Assembly: GCF_009900745.1 (NCBI RefSeq)
Contig: NZ_WXVU01000003.1
Coordinates: forward strand, 248,001-312,000
From: Chryseobacterium sp. c4a
GTDB lineage: Bacteria; Bacteroidota; Bacteroidia; Flavobacteriales; Weeksellaceae
Length of the DNA stretch: 64,000 nt
Direction of reading: 5' to 3'
Positions 7,839 through 16,041 of this stretch are shown in pieces (the first letter of the stretch is position 1; every line of letters starts with the position of its first letter). The translations under genes were made by a program, and so were the position numbers. Under the pieces are notes generated by a model, which was not told the origin of the DNA, searched no databases, and was given only the letters and a program-made list of their open reading frames with translations.

Positions 7839-9575
7839 ATGAAAACCAAACAAGAATTAAAACAATATTTCGAAAACGGAGATATCCCCAATCAGGAAGA
7901 ATTTTGGGAATGGCAGGAATCCTATTGGCATAAAGATGAAAAGATTCCTTTGGATAAATTAGCTTATGATTTTTCCAAAAAAGCGGATCTTGTAGACGGA
8001 GTCGTTCCTGCTTCACAATTACCAAGCTATGTAGATGATGTCTTAGAGTTTGATACTTTTTCCGCCCTACCTCAGCAAGGCGAATCCGGAAAGATTTACA
8101 TTGTCCAAGACACCAATAAACTCTACAGATGGACTGGTGCAAGATATATTGATATCACCCAAGGAGAACTTTCAACCCTACAATCCGCAACAGATAGAGG
8201 AAATGAAACCACAAATTCTATTAAAGTACAAGGAATAAATTATGGTGGTTCTGTTCAACAGAATAATATTATAATCGGAGATAATGTAGAGGGATTAAAT
8301 TTTCAGACTACGAATACCATTTCAATTGGTAAAAATTCTAAACCAAGTGGTTCAGATCACCTCGTTATTGGAAACTCAACTTACCTTACATCTGATAGCA
8401 GTTCTATAGGAAATACTGTAATCGGTAACTCCACTTATTCAAATGGTTTATATTCATCAGATAATACTGTTATCGGATATAGTACCTTTAATAATGCTAA
8501 AAACAGCAATGGGAATACCATTATGGGAACTTATGCTGCAAGTTCAAGCGGAGACGGAATAAGCCAAAATATTATTTTAGGTCAAAATGCAGGATCCTCT
8601 CTCTCTTCCGGTTCAAGAAGTAATATTATAGTGGGAAATAATTCTCTATTTGCAAACACTCAATTACAAAACAGTCTATATATTCACAATAATAATTCAG
8701 GCCAAAATATAACCCTTTCTGACGCTTTAATTTCCGGGAACTTCGTAGACCGATATGTAAACCTGAATGGTAAACTTTCCATTACTCCTAATCAAATTCC
8801 AGCAGCAGATGCTAGTTATACTAAAAATATCGTTGCAAGACCTGACGGAACATTCGGTTGGGAAGACAAAACCGGTTCAGAATTTATTTCGCTAGGCGGA
8901 ACAAGCTTCAACAGACCCGTAACAGGAAATATTGTTATCAGAAGTAGCAGCAAAGGAAGTCTTGGAAGCACAACACTTTCCTCCGGAAGTATTTTCTGCT
9001 TAGACAAAACTGATAAGGGAATCATTATGGATACCTTATCGCTTAAATTCCTTGAGCCCGGATCCGGTGTTGTTGCTGAAATGACATCCAACGAGATCGT
9101 TACAGAAAATACATACACGATTACTTGTCATGCAGCGAATGCAAGAGGGCTATCAGGAGGAGCATTAGATTATACAGAGAATGTAAAAGATCTTGATTAT
9201 ATCCAAAAGAAATACGCAGATAAACAACATTCCTATACCAAAGAAGAAGTAAAAACTGGCGGGTTATGGATTGATAATAAACCTATTTACAGAAAAACAG
9301 TTGTTTTTACTCAGATTCCAGATGAAGGAATTATTAGGATCGACAAAATTTTTGAAGACATGGAAATGATCGTTTCCAACCAAATGTTTACAGAATGGTA
9401 TGATATGAAAGCAGACTTTGCGGGTAACCAACTCAGAAACGAAGCATTTATCTCCTTACAAAAAGAGTTTGTACAGTTTCAGCTTAAAAGTTATCCTAAT
9501 TACAATTATTCTGCAATCAATTCCTTTACTCTAACCCTTGAATACACGAAAAAAAATGACCTTCCTGTGGTATAA
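7839..9575 (+). CDS. Phage tail-fibre-like protein with YadA-head-like repeats
   Basis: 578 residues. In order it has: the N-cassette (1-36); a segment typical of phage tail fibres (about 48-105: KKADLVDGVVPASQLPSYVDD, then SGKIYIVQDTNKLYRWTG); a repeat region rich in G/N/S with recurring NTVIGNST, NTIMGTYA and NIILGQNAG motifs, resembling trimeric YadA/Hia head left-handed beta-rolls (about 140-300); a linker (SITPNQIPAADASYTKNIV); and a C-terminal domain (about 345-578) resembling fibre tips. It lacks a signal peptide and a membrane anchor, so it is not an autotransporter. It lies 8 bp after copy 3 and 47 bp before the giant gene. It most likely forms a trimeric fibre, but the particle it belongs to is not encoded here. 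Confidence 0.78.
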   Translation: MKTKQELKQYFENGDIPNQEEFWEWQESYWHKDEKIPLDKLAYDFSKKADLVDGVVPASQLPSYVDDVLEFDTFSALPQQGESGKIYIVQDTNKLYRWTGARYIDITQGELSTLQSATDRGNETTNSIKVQGINYGGSVQQNNIIIGDNVEGLNFQTTNTISIGKNSKPSGSDHLVIGNSTYLTSDSSSIGNTVIGNSTYSNGLYSSDNTVIGYSTFNNAKNSNGNTIMGTYAASSSGDGISQNIILGQNAGSSLSSGSRSNIIVGNNSLFANTQLQNSLYIHNNNSGQNITLSDALISGNFVDRYVNLNGKLSITPNQIPAADASYTKNIVARPDGTFGWEDKTGSEFISLGGTSFNRPVTGNIVIRSSSKGSLGSTTLSSGSIFCLDKTDKGIIMDTLSLKFLEPGSGVVAEMTSNEIVTENTYTITCHAANARGLSGGALDYTENVKDLDYIQKKYADKQHSYTKEEVKTGGLWIDNKPIYRKTVVFTQIPDEGIIRIDKIFEDMEMIVSNQMFTEWYDMKADFAGNQLRNEAFISLQKEFVQFQLKSYPNYNYSAINSFTLTLEYTKKNDLPVV

Positions 9576-9622
9576 TATCATAGAAAACCAACAACACAAT
9601 CATCAAAATCCAAATATTAATA

Positions 9623-12600
9623 ATGGCAACAAACGAAACAAATAATAACGCACCACAAACCCTATTCAGATTTGTAAGTTTAAGAAATCCTGAATTAACA
9701 GAAACTAAAAAGATAAACCTTGGTTTCATTCACAGACCTTCACAATTAACAAGCTCTTTTGATGCAGCAATCAACCCGGCAAGCACAGCTTTAGAAAAAT
9801 TCAAAGCATTGGAAAATGCAGCTAAAACATTCAATACAGCCGGCTTTCAAAGTGAAATTGAGATTGAAGGCGGATCTCTTTCTGAAGCCCTTAAAATCGG
9901 AAGAAAAATTGCAAAGAAAGAAGTTATTACCACTGTAGATGAAATTACAGCCAAAAACTTATACAACAGCAGTGCAATTCAAAGTAAGGTAGGACAAGTC
10001 TGGGACAACCTTATCTATCAGACCGTTACTCAAAATAATTTTTACGTAAAAGAGGCTTTAGTACATATTTTAAGAGCTCTTCACTTCGGTTATGTTTGTG
10101 ACTTACCTGTCACTCCGGAACTAGTAAAAGTAAATGGTGAAGATTTGAAAGCAAAGGCATTGGAGGCCAGAGTTGTTCTCCCAATGAAATTGTTTGGAGA
10201 TGGATATGAAGGAGAAAACACTGGTTCTACGTCTAATGGAAATGCCTTCCAGGTAAATGTTTCTAAAATTGGAAATGGAGTTATCAACGGAACAGCTCTT
10301 TCAATGGCTACCCAAAAACAATTAAAAGCAGAAGGAGAGAGAATTTCCGAATTATCTTACCTTACCTTTGAAAAAGATGGTCTCATCCAACTTAGAGCTG
10401 AATTGGAAGCCACTCAAAAAACATTCAATACTTTAAGAGCAAAAGCATATGATGCGGCTTACAAGCAGTATATAAATACGTATCAAGCTGACATTGAAAG
10501 ATATGACAATATGCATGACAGCGTTAAATCGCAAATTGCAAATGGCGGTTTGACACAGGAGCAAATTGATGCTCTGTATGCTTCATTGGAAAAATTAAAA
10601 GTTCCACCATTCCAATTTGAATATAAAAATGAAATTAATTTTGGAGATCTGAAGGAAAAACTTTCATTAGATTCTTTTAAATTATTTGTCAATATTTTCA
10701 CAAAAGTAACCAGTGAAGAAAAGCCTGAAAATGGGTTAGATTTTTCAACAATTACCGTTTTAAATGACAGAAAACTGCAATTAGGAAGAGTTGAAGTTTC
10801 AATTACGGATGAATTTGATACCTATTCTGAAATTTTTGAAAAACTGGATGAAGAAACGACTTCAAAAGTTCAAACTTTATTCCAGAAATCTCCATCACTT
10901 GAACAAACTTATGCAAGCATTGGCGGAGTATTAATTCCTGTTGTTGATTCTTATAGTGCTGCATCCCGTATTGTTCCAAGGTCTTATTACCTAAAAACAT
11001 CCTATGAGCCTGTTTATTCAAGAATGCCTGCAACCGCAACATTCTATTATCAGGCTGACAGTAATGCCTGGGGAGCTGCCTCTGTAATAGTTAATGCAAG
11101 CACTGATTTCGGACTTTATGAGGAAACTTTTTCCAATATTGAAGTTATAGACAACAAAGTCGCACTTCCTTTATTCTTAGTTGACAAGTTTGGAAAGATT
11201 ATCCGTTCCCTGGATATCAAAATTTATTTCAATAATGGAAAAGAAGCGTCGTTACGTCTTTCCGGGATTGAACTTAATAAAACCTTCACAGGTATCCTTT
11301 ATACTGAAGAAACAAAAGATGAAGCTGAAAACCCATCTGAAGGAAACGGCCAGTATAAGCCAGGAACATTTATCCCTAAGCACTTTGGAGTAAAAAGATT
11401 AGGAATTGCCGATTACTTAAAAGTTGTTCAGACAACTCATGCCTACGTTCCGGGTGAGGTCACTCACATCGAAAACATTATGGCTAAAGAGTTTAAACAA
11501 AAATCAACCCGTAGACTGAGAAGAAGCGAAATTCAAACCACCACTTCTAAATCTACAGAGCGAGAAACTCTAAGTGATACCACAACGACAACAAGAAATG
11601 ACATGCAATCTGAAGTTGCTAATGTTATCCAACAGGATATCAACACAGAAGCTCATTTCAGATATGGTGGTATGGGGAAATCTTTTGAAGTAGGTGGAAG
11701 TTTTGCAGCCAGAAATTCTAAAGAAAATAGCAACAGACAAGCCATTTCAAAATCTCAGGAAATCACAGAAAAAGCTACCGAAAGAATCCTTACCAAAGTA
11801 GCGGAAGAAAGAATTGAAAAAATTATTGAGGAATTTGAAGAAAACAATGCTCATGGTTATGATAACAGAAATGGAGACAAACATGTAGTAGGTGTTTACA
11901 GATGGGTAGATAAGAAAATGAAAAACCAGATCTTCAACTATGGTAAACGTACTATGTTTGAATTTATGGTTCCTGAGCCCGCAAGACTTCATAATTTAGC
12001 TGCCGCTTCATCAAAATCTGACCAGCTAGTTCCACCATTAGACCCAAGAAATGTTACTGACAAATGGAGAATGGAAAGTGCCCAAAAAGCAACTAAAGAA
12101 CTGATTGAATACTGGGCAAACCACTATGGCGTAAAACTTACGGATCAGCCAAAATCTCCAATTAACCTTATTCTAGGAAAACAATGGGAAAAAGTAGACG
12201 GAAACGGAGAGATGAGACATAGACAGATCGACATTCCTGATAACTATGAAGCTAGTGCGGTAAAAATGTACTATGGTTTCGAAAGAGACTCAAGAGGGAA
12301 AAGTACTTTATATACAAGTGATTTTGCAGGAGGAATGAGACCATTTGATAACTACGCAAAATCTATTGACAGTGAGGCTTACTTTGCACCACAGAATGTA
12401 ACAGGTTCGTATGATTTCTTATACAGATGTGAAAATATTGACTCAGTTAATATTGCATTTGAAGTTACTTGTAAACTTTCTGCTGCTTATATGTCAACAT
12501 GGTTATTAGAAAACTTTACAGCCATTATCAAAGTATACGATGAAGCTTATGCTGTATTCGCAGAGAAAAAAGCAGAAATCGAGAAAAAAGCCAAAGAGGA

Positions 12601-13405
12601 AGAAGAAAAGAATAGAGAAACCCTTAATTCAAGTAACTTCTTCCGTAATATGGAATCGGTTATCCTAAAACATAACTGTATTGCTTATCTATTACAGGAT
12701 TATGGTTCACTTGGGAAAGATTTTACCAATGGAGCGGAAAAAATGCAGGATTTCAGTATTGTATTAAGCGATGACCTTGAACAGTATACCGCATTGGCCA
12801 AATTCATGGAACAAGCTTTTGAATGGAGCATTATGGATTATACCTTCTATCCTTACTATTGGGGAGATAAAGCCAAATGGCAGAAGATGTACCTGTCTCA
12901 AAGTACAGATCCTTTATTCAGAAACTTCCTTCAGGCAGGTATGGCAAGGGTAATTGTTACTGTAAAACCAGGCTTTGAAGATGCAGTGCAGTTCTTTATG
13001 TCTACAGGAAAAATCTGGAATGGTGGTGAAGTTCCGGTAATCGGAGATCCAATGTATCTAAGTATTGTAGACGAATTACGTGAACCAGTAGGGGTAAAAC
13101 AAGGAAAAGCATGGATTACCGTACTTCCTACTTCTCTCAACATTCTACAGGAAGGTTCCGCAGGATTAAAAACCCTTACAGCCCTTCCGTTTACTAAGGA
13201 AAATCCTGATGAATTTGAAGTTCCGGGAGATGTAGTTACAGAGACAGAATTCTCAATTCTTGATGCTAAACTCAACTCAGGAGGAGAGAAATTCGTAGAT
13301 AAAATCGAATTAAACAGCGGATTCCTTGAACTAACAACAGATGATACTCCTAAAGAAGTCATCGCATCACTTCCTTTATCAGAACTAAAGAAAGCACTTC
13401 AATAA
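9623..13405 (+). CDS. Giant 1260-residue protein of unknown family
   Basis: I cannot assign a family. The start is MATNETNNNAPQTLFRFVSL with no signal peptide. Visible parts are: an alpha/beta N-terminal region (1-450); a beta-rich section (about 450-590) with YEPVYSRMPATATFYY; a motif YVPGEVTHIENI followed by a KSTRRLRRSEIQTTTSKSTE T/S/R/E-rich stretch (about 610-670), likely helical coiled coil; a Lys/Glu helix (ITEKATERILTKVAEERIEK, about 715-740); the segment GVYRWVDKKMKNQIFNYGKR (about 755); a second coiled coil near 975-1000 (EKKAEIEKKAKEEEEKNRE); and a C-terminal domain to 1260. It shares the operon with the fibre gene and is followed by a strong terminator. A structural or scaffold protein is the natural guess. 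Confidence 0.6.
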   Translation: MATNETNNNAPQTLFRFVSLRNPELTETKKINLGFIHRPSQLTSSFDAAINPASTALEKFKALENAAKTFNTAGFQSEIEIEGGSLSEALKIGRKIAKKEVITTVDEITAKNLYNSSAIQSKVGQVWDNLIYQTVTQNNFYVKEALVHILRALHFGYVCDLPVTPELVKVNGEDLKAKALEARVVLPMKLFGDGYEGENTGSTSNGNAFQVNVSKIGNGVINGTALSMATQKQLKAEGERISELSYLTFEKDGLIQLRAELEATQKTFNTLRAKAYDAAYKQYINTYQADIERYDNMHDSVKSQIANGGLTQEQIDALYASLEKLKVPPFQFEYKNEINFGDLKEKLSLDSFKLFVNIFTKVTSEEKPENGLDFSTITVLNDRKLQLGRVEVSITDEFDTYSEIFEKLDEETTSKVQTLFQKSPSLEQTYASIGGVLIPVVDSYSAASRIVPRSYYLKTSYEPVYSRMPATATFYYQADSNAWGAASVIVNASTDFGLYEETFSNIEVIDNKVALPLFLVDKFGKIIRSLDIKIYFNNGKEASLRLSGIELNKTFTGILYTEETKDEAENPSEGNGQYKPGTFIPKHFGVKRLGIADYLKVVQTTHAYVPGEVTHIENIMAKEFKQKSTRRLRRSEIQTTTSKSTERETLSDTTTTTRNDMQSEVANVIQQDINTEAHFRYGGMGKSFEVGGSFAARNSKENSNRQAISKSQEITEKATERILTKVAEERIEKIIEEFEENNAHGYDNRNGDKHVVGVYRWVDKKMKNQIFNYGKRTMFEFMVPEPARLHNLAAASSKSDQLVPPLDPRNVTDKWRMESAQKATKELIEYWANHYGVKLTDQPKSPINLILGKQWEKVDGNGEMRHRQIDIPDNYEASAVKMYYGFERDSRGKSTLYTSDFAGGMRPFDNYAKSIDSEAYFAPQNVTGSYDFLYRCENIDSVNIAFEVTCKLSAAYMSTWLLENFTAIIKVYDEAYAVFAEKKAEIEKKAKEEEEKNRETLNSSNFFRNMESVILKHNCIAYLLQDYGSLGKDFTNGAEKMQDFSIVLSDDLEQYTALAKFMEQAFEWSIMDYTFYPYYWGDKAKWQKMYLSQSTDPLFRNFLQAGMARVIVTVKPGFEDAVQFFMSTGKIWNGGEVPVIGDPMYLSIVDELREPVGVKQGKAWITVLPTSLNILQEGSAGLKTLTALPFTKENPDEFEVPGDVVTETEFSILDAKLNSGGEKFVDKIELNSGFLELTTDDTPKEVIASLPLSELKKALQ

Positions 13406-13426
13406 TTCTGTTGAATCATATTTCAT

Positions 13427-13456
13427 AAGGCAGAGTGTTCTACTCTGCCTTTTTTA
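13427..13456 (+). terminator. Terminator after the LRR/fibre/giant-protein operon
   Basis: Exact 10-bp arms AAGGCAGAGT (13427-13436) and ACTCTGCCTT (13442-13451), loop GTTCT, followed by TTTTT. It separates the operon from the toxin gene. Confidence 0.9.
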
Positions 13457-13478
13457 TTAATCTTTAAAATTATTAAAA

Positions 13479-15650
13479 ATGAAAAACACAGATTATAAAG
13501 ATGTTTTTGATATTGGTAATGAAGCGTTATCAATGGAAAATAAATTTTCTTTTCAAACTTTTCCTTCTATTAAAAATGCTTTTGCGACAGGTGAAAACAT
13601 TCGCGGAATGAGTAATGTGAGCCCATTAGCAACGGTTAAGCTTTTCAATCAATCAACTGATGATATACTTAAAAAATATTATCCGGATGGGAATATATCC
13701 ACCAATGGTAATACGAATATTATAGAAGATATAAATATTACTGTTAAAAATAAATATAAATTCAGTACCTATAATTATTATTTTGACAATAACAGGAACT
13801 CAAAATATGGAGATGAAGGAGATCTTCTGGCTTTTAAATTATTATTATTTGTTTCAAATGATGGAAATAAGGTTAGAGAATGTTATGAAATTGTGCAACC
13901 CAAAGATGATGAAGTCATTTTATTCTTAGAAAGTGATTCAGGGGAACTAAGCAAAGATGTTTTATTCGGAAAAATGTCTGCAAAAGTTCGAAAACAATTT
14001 ACTGATGATCAAGGGAACCTTAAAAGTAATCTCTTCGATAATGAGATTATGAAGGCTGTATTAAAAAATACAGATAGCGTAAATCAGGAAATTGTAGAAG
14101 AATTAATGAAGAATGGTTACATCAAAGAAAGTAAAATAAAAAATGGATTTTTTAGCCTTCTAAGATATATTATGTTGGGAGTTTCCGCTCCTGCAAAAGC
14201 ATTAGGCTGGGTATTAAAGAAACTTGGGAATGGGGTCGACTTCTTAAAGATATCAGATAACTTCTGGGACACTGAGATTGAGGGATATTTTTTCAAAAAG
14301 GATAAACTTATAGATATATTTACAATTCCTACAGAAAAGCTACAATATTTTCGCAATCTTTTTACAGATAAAAAAGGATTTAATTTTGCAGATATAACTC
14401 CAGTTTTTTTAGAGGATTTGATTCTTAATCAGCTCAACAAGATTGAAAAATTAATCAATAATTATAACAATTATATAAAGGCACAGATTGAAAAATTCTT
14501 TGCTCCACATGATCCCTCGGCTGATTCTGTCAAAGATAATCTAATAGAAAATATCGCCTTACTTTGTGGAATATGGAATGGGTTAGTAGATTTTGTGGCC
14601 TCAACTCTTAAATTCTTTGGTAGTTTACTAGAAGCTCCTTTTGATATTAGCAAAGACTTTCAACATACTCTAGAAATGATTGACAATTTCTGGGATATGT
14701 TGGATATGACATTATTAGAAAACCTATGGGAAGCCGTAAAAGACGGAGCAAAAAAAATCAAAGAATATCTTACCAGTAAGAATGATGACCTGAACTGGGT
14801 CAGAATTAATTATATAACAGGTTTCACAATTTCATTTATAGGCACTTTTTTTATCCCAATTGCTGATATTGCAAAAGTTTCTGAAATTGGAAAAATGGGT
14901 AAAATTCTCACAAAAATTAATTCTGAAATTGGAAAAGAAATATCTCAAACTGTTAAATTTGTAAAAATTCAAACTGCTAAAGCTTATCAAAAAGTAAGCA
15001 ATGCTTTGGAAAATCTAATACTCCTGTTCAAAGAAGGAGGAAAAGAGTTACAAAATTTTGTAAATAATCTTTGGAAGAAAATTGCAGATTGGTTCCTGAA
15101 GAATAAAGATGCTGTAAAACCTTATTACGAAGAGATTACCAATCTTACCTCCAAGGAATTAGATTGGATGGCATCCAAAAACATTGGTAATTTGGGAGGA
15201 AATATATTAAAAGAGACTCAAATTAGAAAGCTTAGGGGAACTTTAAAAAATAAAGGATTAACATTAATTGTAGATGGGGATATTAACTCTATTACTAAGT
15301 TATATAAACCTGTTGGAGGCTTCAAAACTTTTGAAGATTTAATGCTTTTTATGAAGTCCAGTATTCCTCCCAAAGTTGGAATGTTCAGTGCGGAAACAGG
15401 TCAATTAATTTTAACTAAAGAATGTACAGAAATAGTTGCATTCCACGAAATATGTCACTTAAAACATTTTGAAGAAGTAGGGGCTGAAGCATACAGAGGA
15501 TATAATAGATTGACAAAAGAAATGTATGTCTGGAAACAAATTATAGCCCAAAGAGGCAGGTGGACAGAAGCAGAACTAAATGATGCACTTAATTATATTA
15601 ACAGAGTAAGAGTAAATGAATATGGACTAAAACCATTAAAAATAAAATAA
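13479..15650 (+). CDS. Polymorphic-toxin-like protein with C-terminal zincin metallopeptidase domain
   Basis: 723 residues. The last ~150 residues hold HEICHLKHFEEVG (HEXXH at 656-660, with a downstream Glu-rich helix), as in zincin-type metallopeptidase toxin domains of polymorphic toxins (Tox-MPTase class). The middle (about 205-560) is mostly helical with amphipathic and hydrophobic stretches (FFSLLRYIMLGVSAPAKAL; ITGFTISFIGTFFIPIADI), possibly for membrane passage. The N-terminal ~200 residues match no trafficking domain I know (no PAAR, LXG, RHS or T9SS). There is no signal peptide. It is followed 1 bp later by a small gene, the usual toxin-immunity order. No regulon operator precedes it; it follows the operon terminator by 23 bp, so it relies on read-through or a weak promoter. 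Confidence 0.7.
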   Translation: MKNTDYKDVFDIGNEALSMENKFSFQTFPSIKNAFATGENIRGMSNVSPLATVKLFNQSTDDILKKYYPDGNISTNGNTNIIEDINITVKNKYKFSTYNYYFDNNRNSKYGDEGDLLAFKLLLFVSNDGNKVRECYEIVQPKDDEVILFLESDSGELSKDVLFGKMSAKVRKQFTDDQGNLKSNLFDNEIMKAVLKNTDSVNQEIVEELMKNGYIKESKIKNGFFSLLRYIMLGVSAPAKALGWVLKKLGNGVDFLKISDNFWDTEIEGYFFKKDKLIDIFTIPTEKLQYFRNLFTDKKGFNFADITPVFLEDLILNQLNKIEKLINNYNNYIKAQIEKFFAPHDPSADSVKDNLIENIALLCGIWNGLVDFVASTLKFFGSLLEAPFDISKDFQHTLEMIDNFWDMLDMTLLENLWEAVKDGAKKIKEYLTSKNDDLNWVRINYITGFTISFIGTFFIPIADIAKVSEIGKMGKILTKINSEIGKEISQTVKFVKIQTAKAYQKVSNALENLILLFKEGGKELQNFVNNLWKKIADWFLKNKDAVKPYYEEITNLTSKELDWMASKNIGNLGGNILKETQIRKLRGTLKNKGLTLIVDGDINSITKLYKPVGGFKTFEDLMLFMKSSIPPKVGMFSAETGQLILTKECTEIVAFHEICHLKHFEEVGAEAYRGYNRLTKEMYVWKQIIAQRGRWTEAELNDALNYINRVRVNEYGLKPLKIK

Positions 15651-15651
15651 G

Positions 15652-15942
15652 ATGAATTATACTGAAGAAAAAATATTATTAAAAGCAAAAAAGGTTTTAA
15701 AAGATTTGAACCCTGCTTATTTTAATGAAGGAAATATCAGCAAAGTGGTATACAACGAAAAAGATGAAGTAGCCAGACCTGCTGGTGAAATTATCAATAC
15801 CTGGGTGGTTATTATAAACGAACCTGTTTTTGATTCACTTGATTTTTTGGTTTTTTCAGATATTACCGGAGAACCATTGTATATACAGTCCAAACATTCA
15901 ATTCATGAAATTAAAAAAGACAATAATGGAAATTATCATTAA
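15652..15942 (+). CDS. Probable immunity protein for the zincin toxin
   Basis: 96 residues, starting 1 bp after the toxin stop codon. It is small, soluble and somewhat acidic in the second half (NTWVVIINEPVFDSLDFLVF, then DITGEPLYIQSKH). No family is recognised with certainty. Its position directly after a toxin with a C-terminal nuclease/peptidase-type domain, its size and the lack of an export signal all fit a cognate immunity protein. The assignment rests on context. Confidence 0.6.
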   Translation: MNYTEEKILLKAKKVLKDLNPAYFNEGNISKVVYNEKDEVARPAGEIINTWVVIINEPVFDSLDFLVFSDITGEPLYIQSKHSIHEIKKDNNGNYH

Positions 15943-15988
15943 AAATCAATATATTATTCATGATATATTTTCCTACAAAAAAATAAAA

Positions 15989-16006
15989 CACGACACGTTT
16001 TGTCGC
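15989..16006 (+). promoter_or_regulatory. Regulon operator site F
   Basis: CACGACACGTTTTGTCGC, followed after 10 bp by TATATTTG (16017-16024). It lies before the WYL regulator with a leader of about 10 nt, which implies autoregulation. Confidence 0.85.
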
Positions 16007-16041
16007 ATTAAGCCCATATATTTGTGGTACAAAATTTTACC

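Larger units (their letters stand above)
5910..7945 (+). repeat. Four direct repeats of about 105 bp encoding the N-cassette
   Basis: The units begin at 5910, 6569, 7201 and 7839, each at a start codon. The 6569 and 7201 units differ at only a base or two over about 100 bp. The 5910 unit is close, and the 7839 unit is more diverged (YFENGDIPNQEEFWEWQES). Such repeats permit recombination that swaps the downstream domain. Confidence 0.8.

Noticed and set aside
5910..7945. CRISPR array or simple tandem repeat
   Set aside because: The repeated ~105-bp units are starts of four long open genes spaced 630-660 bp apart, not short repeats with spacers.
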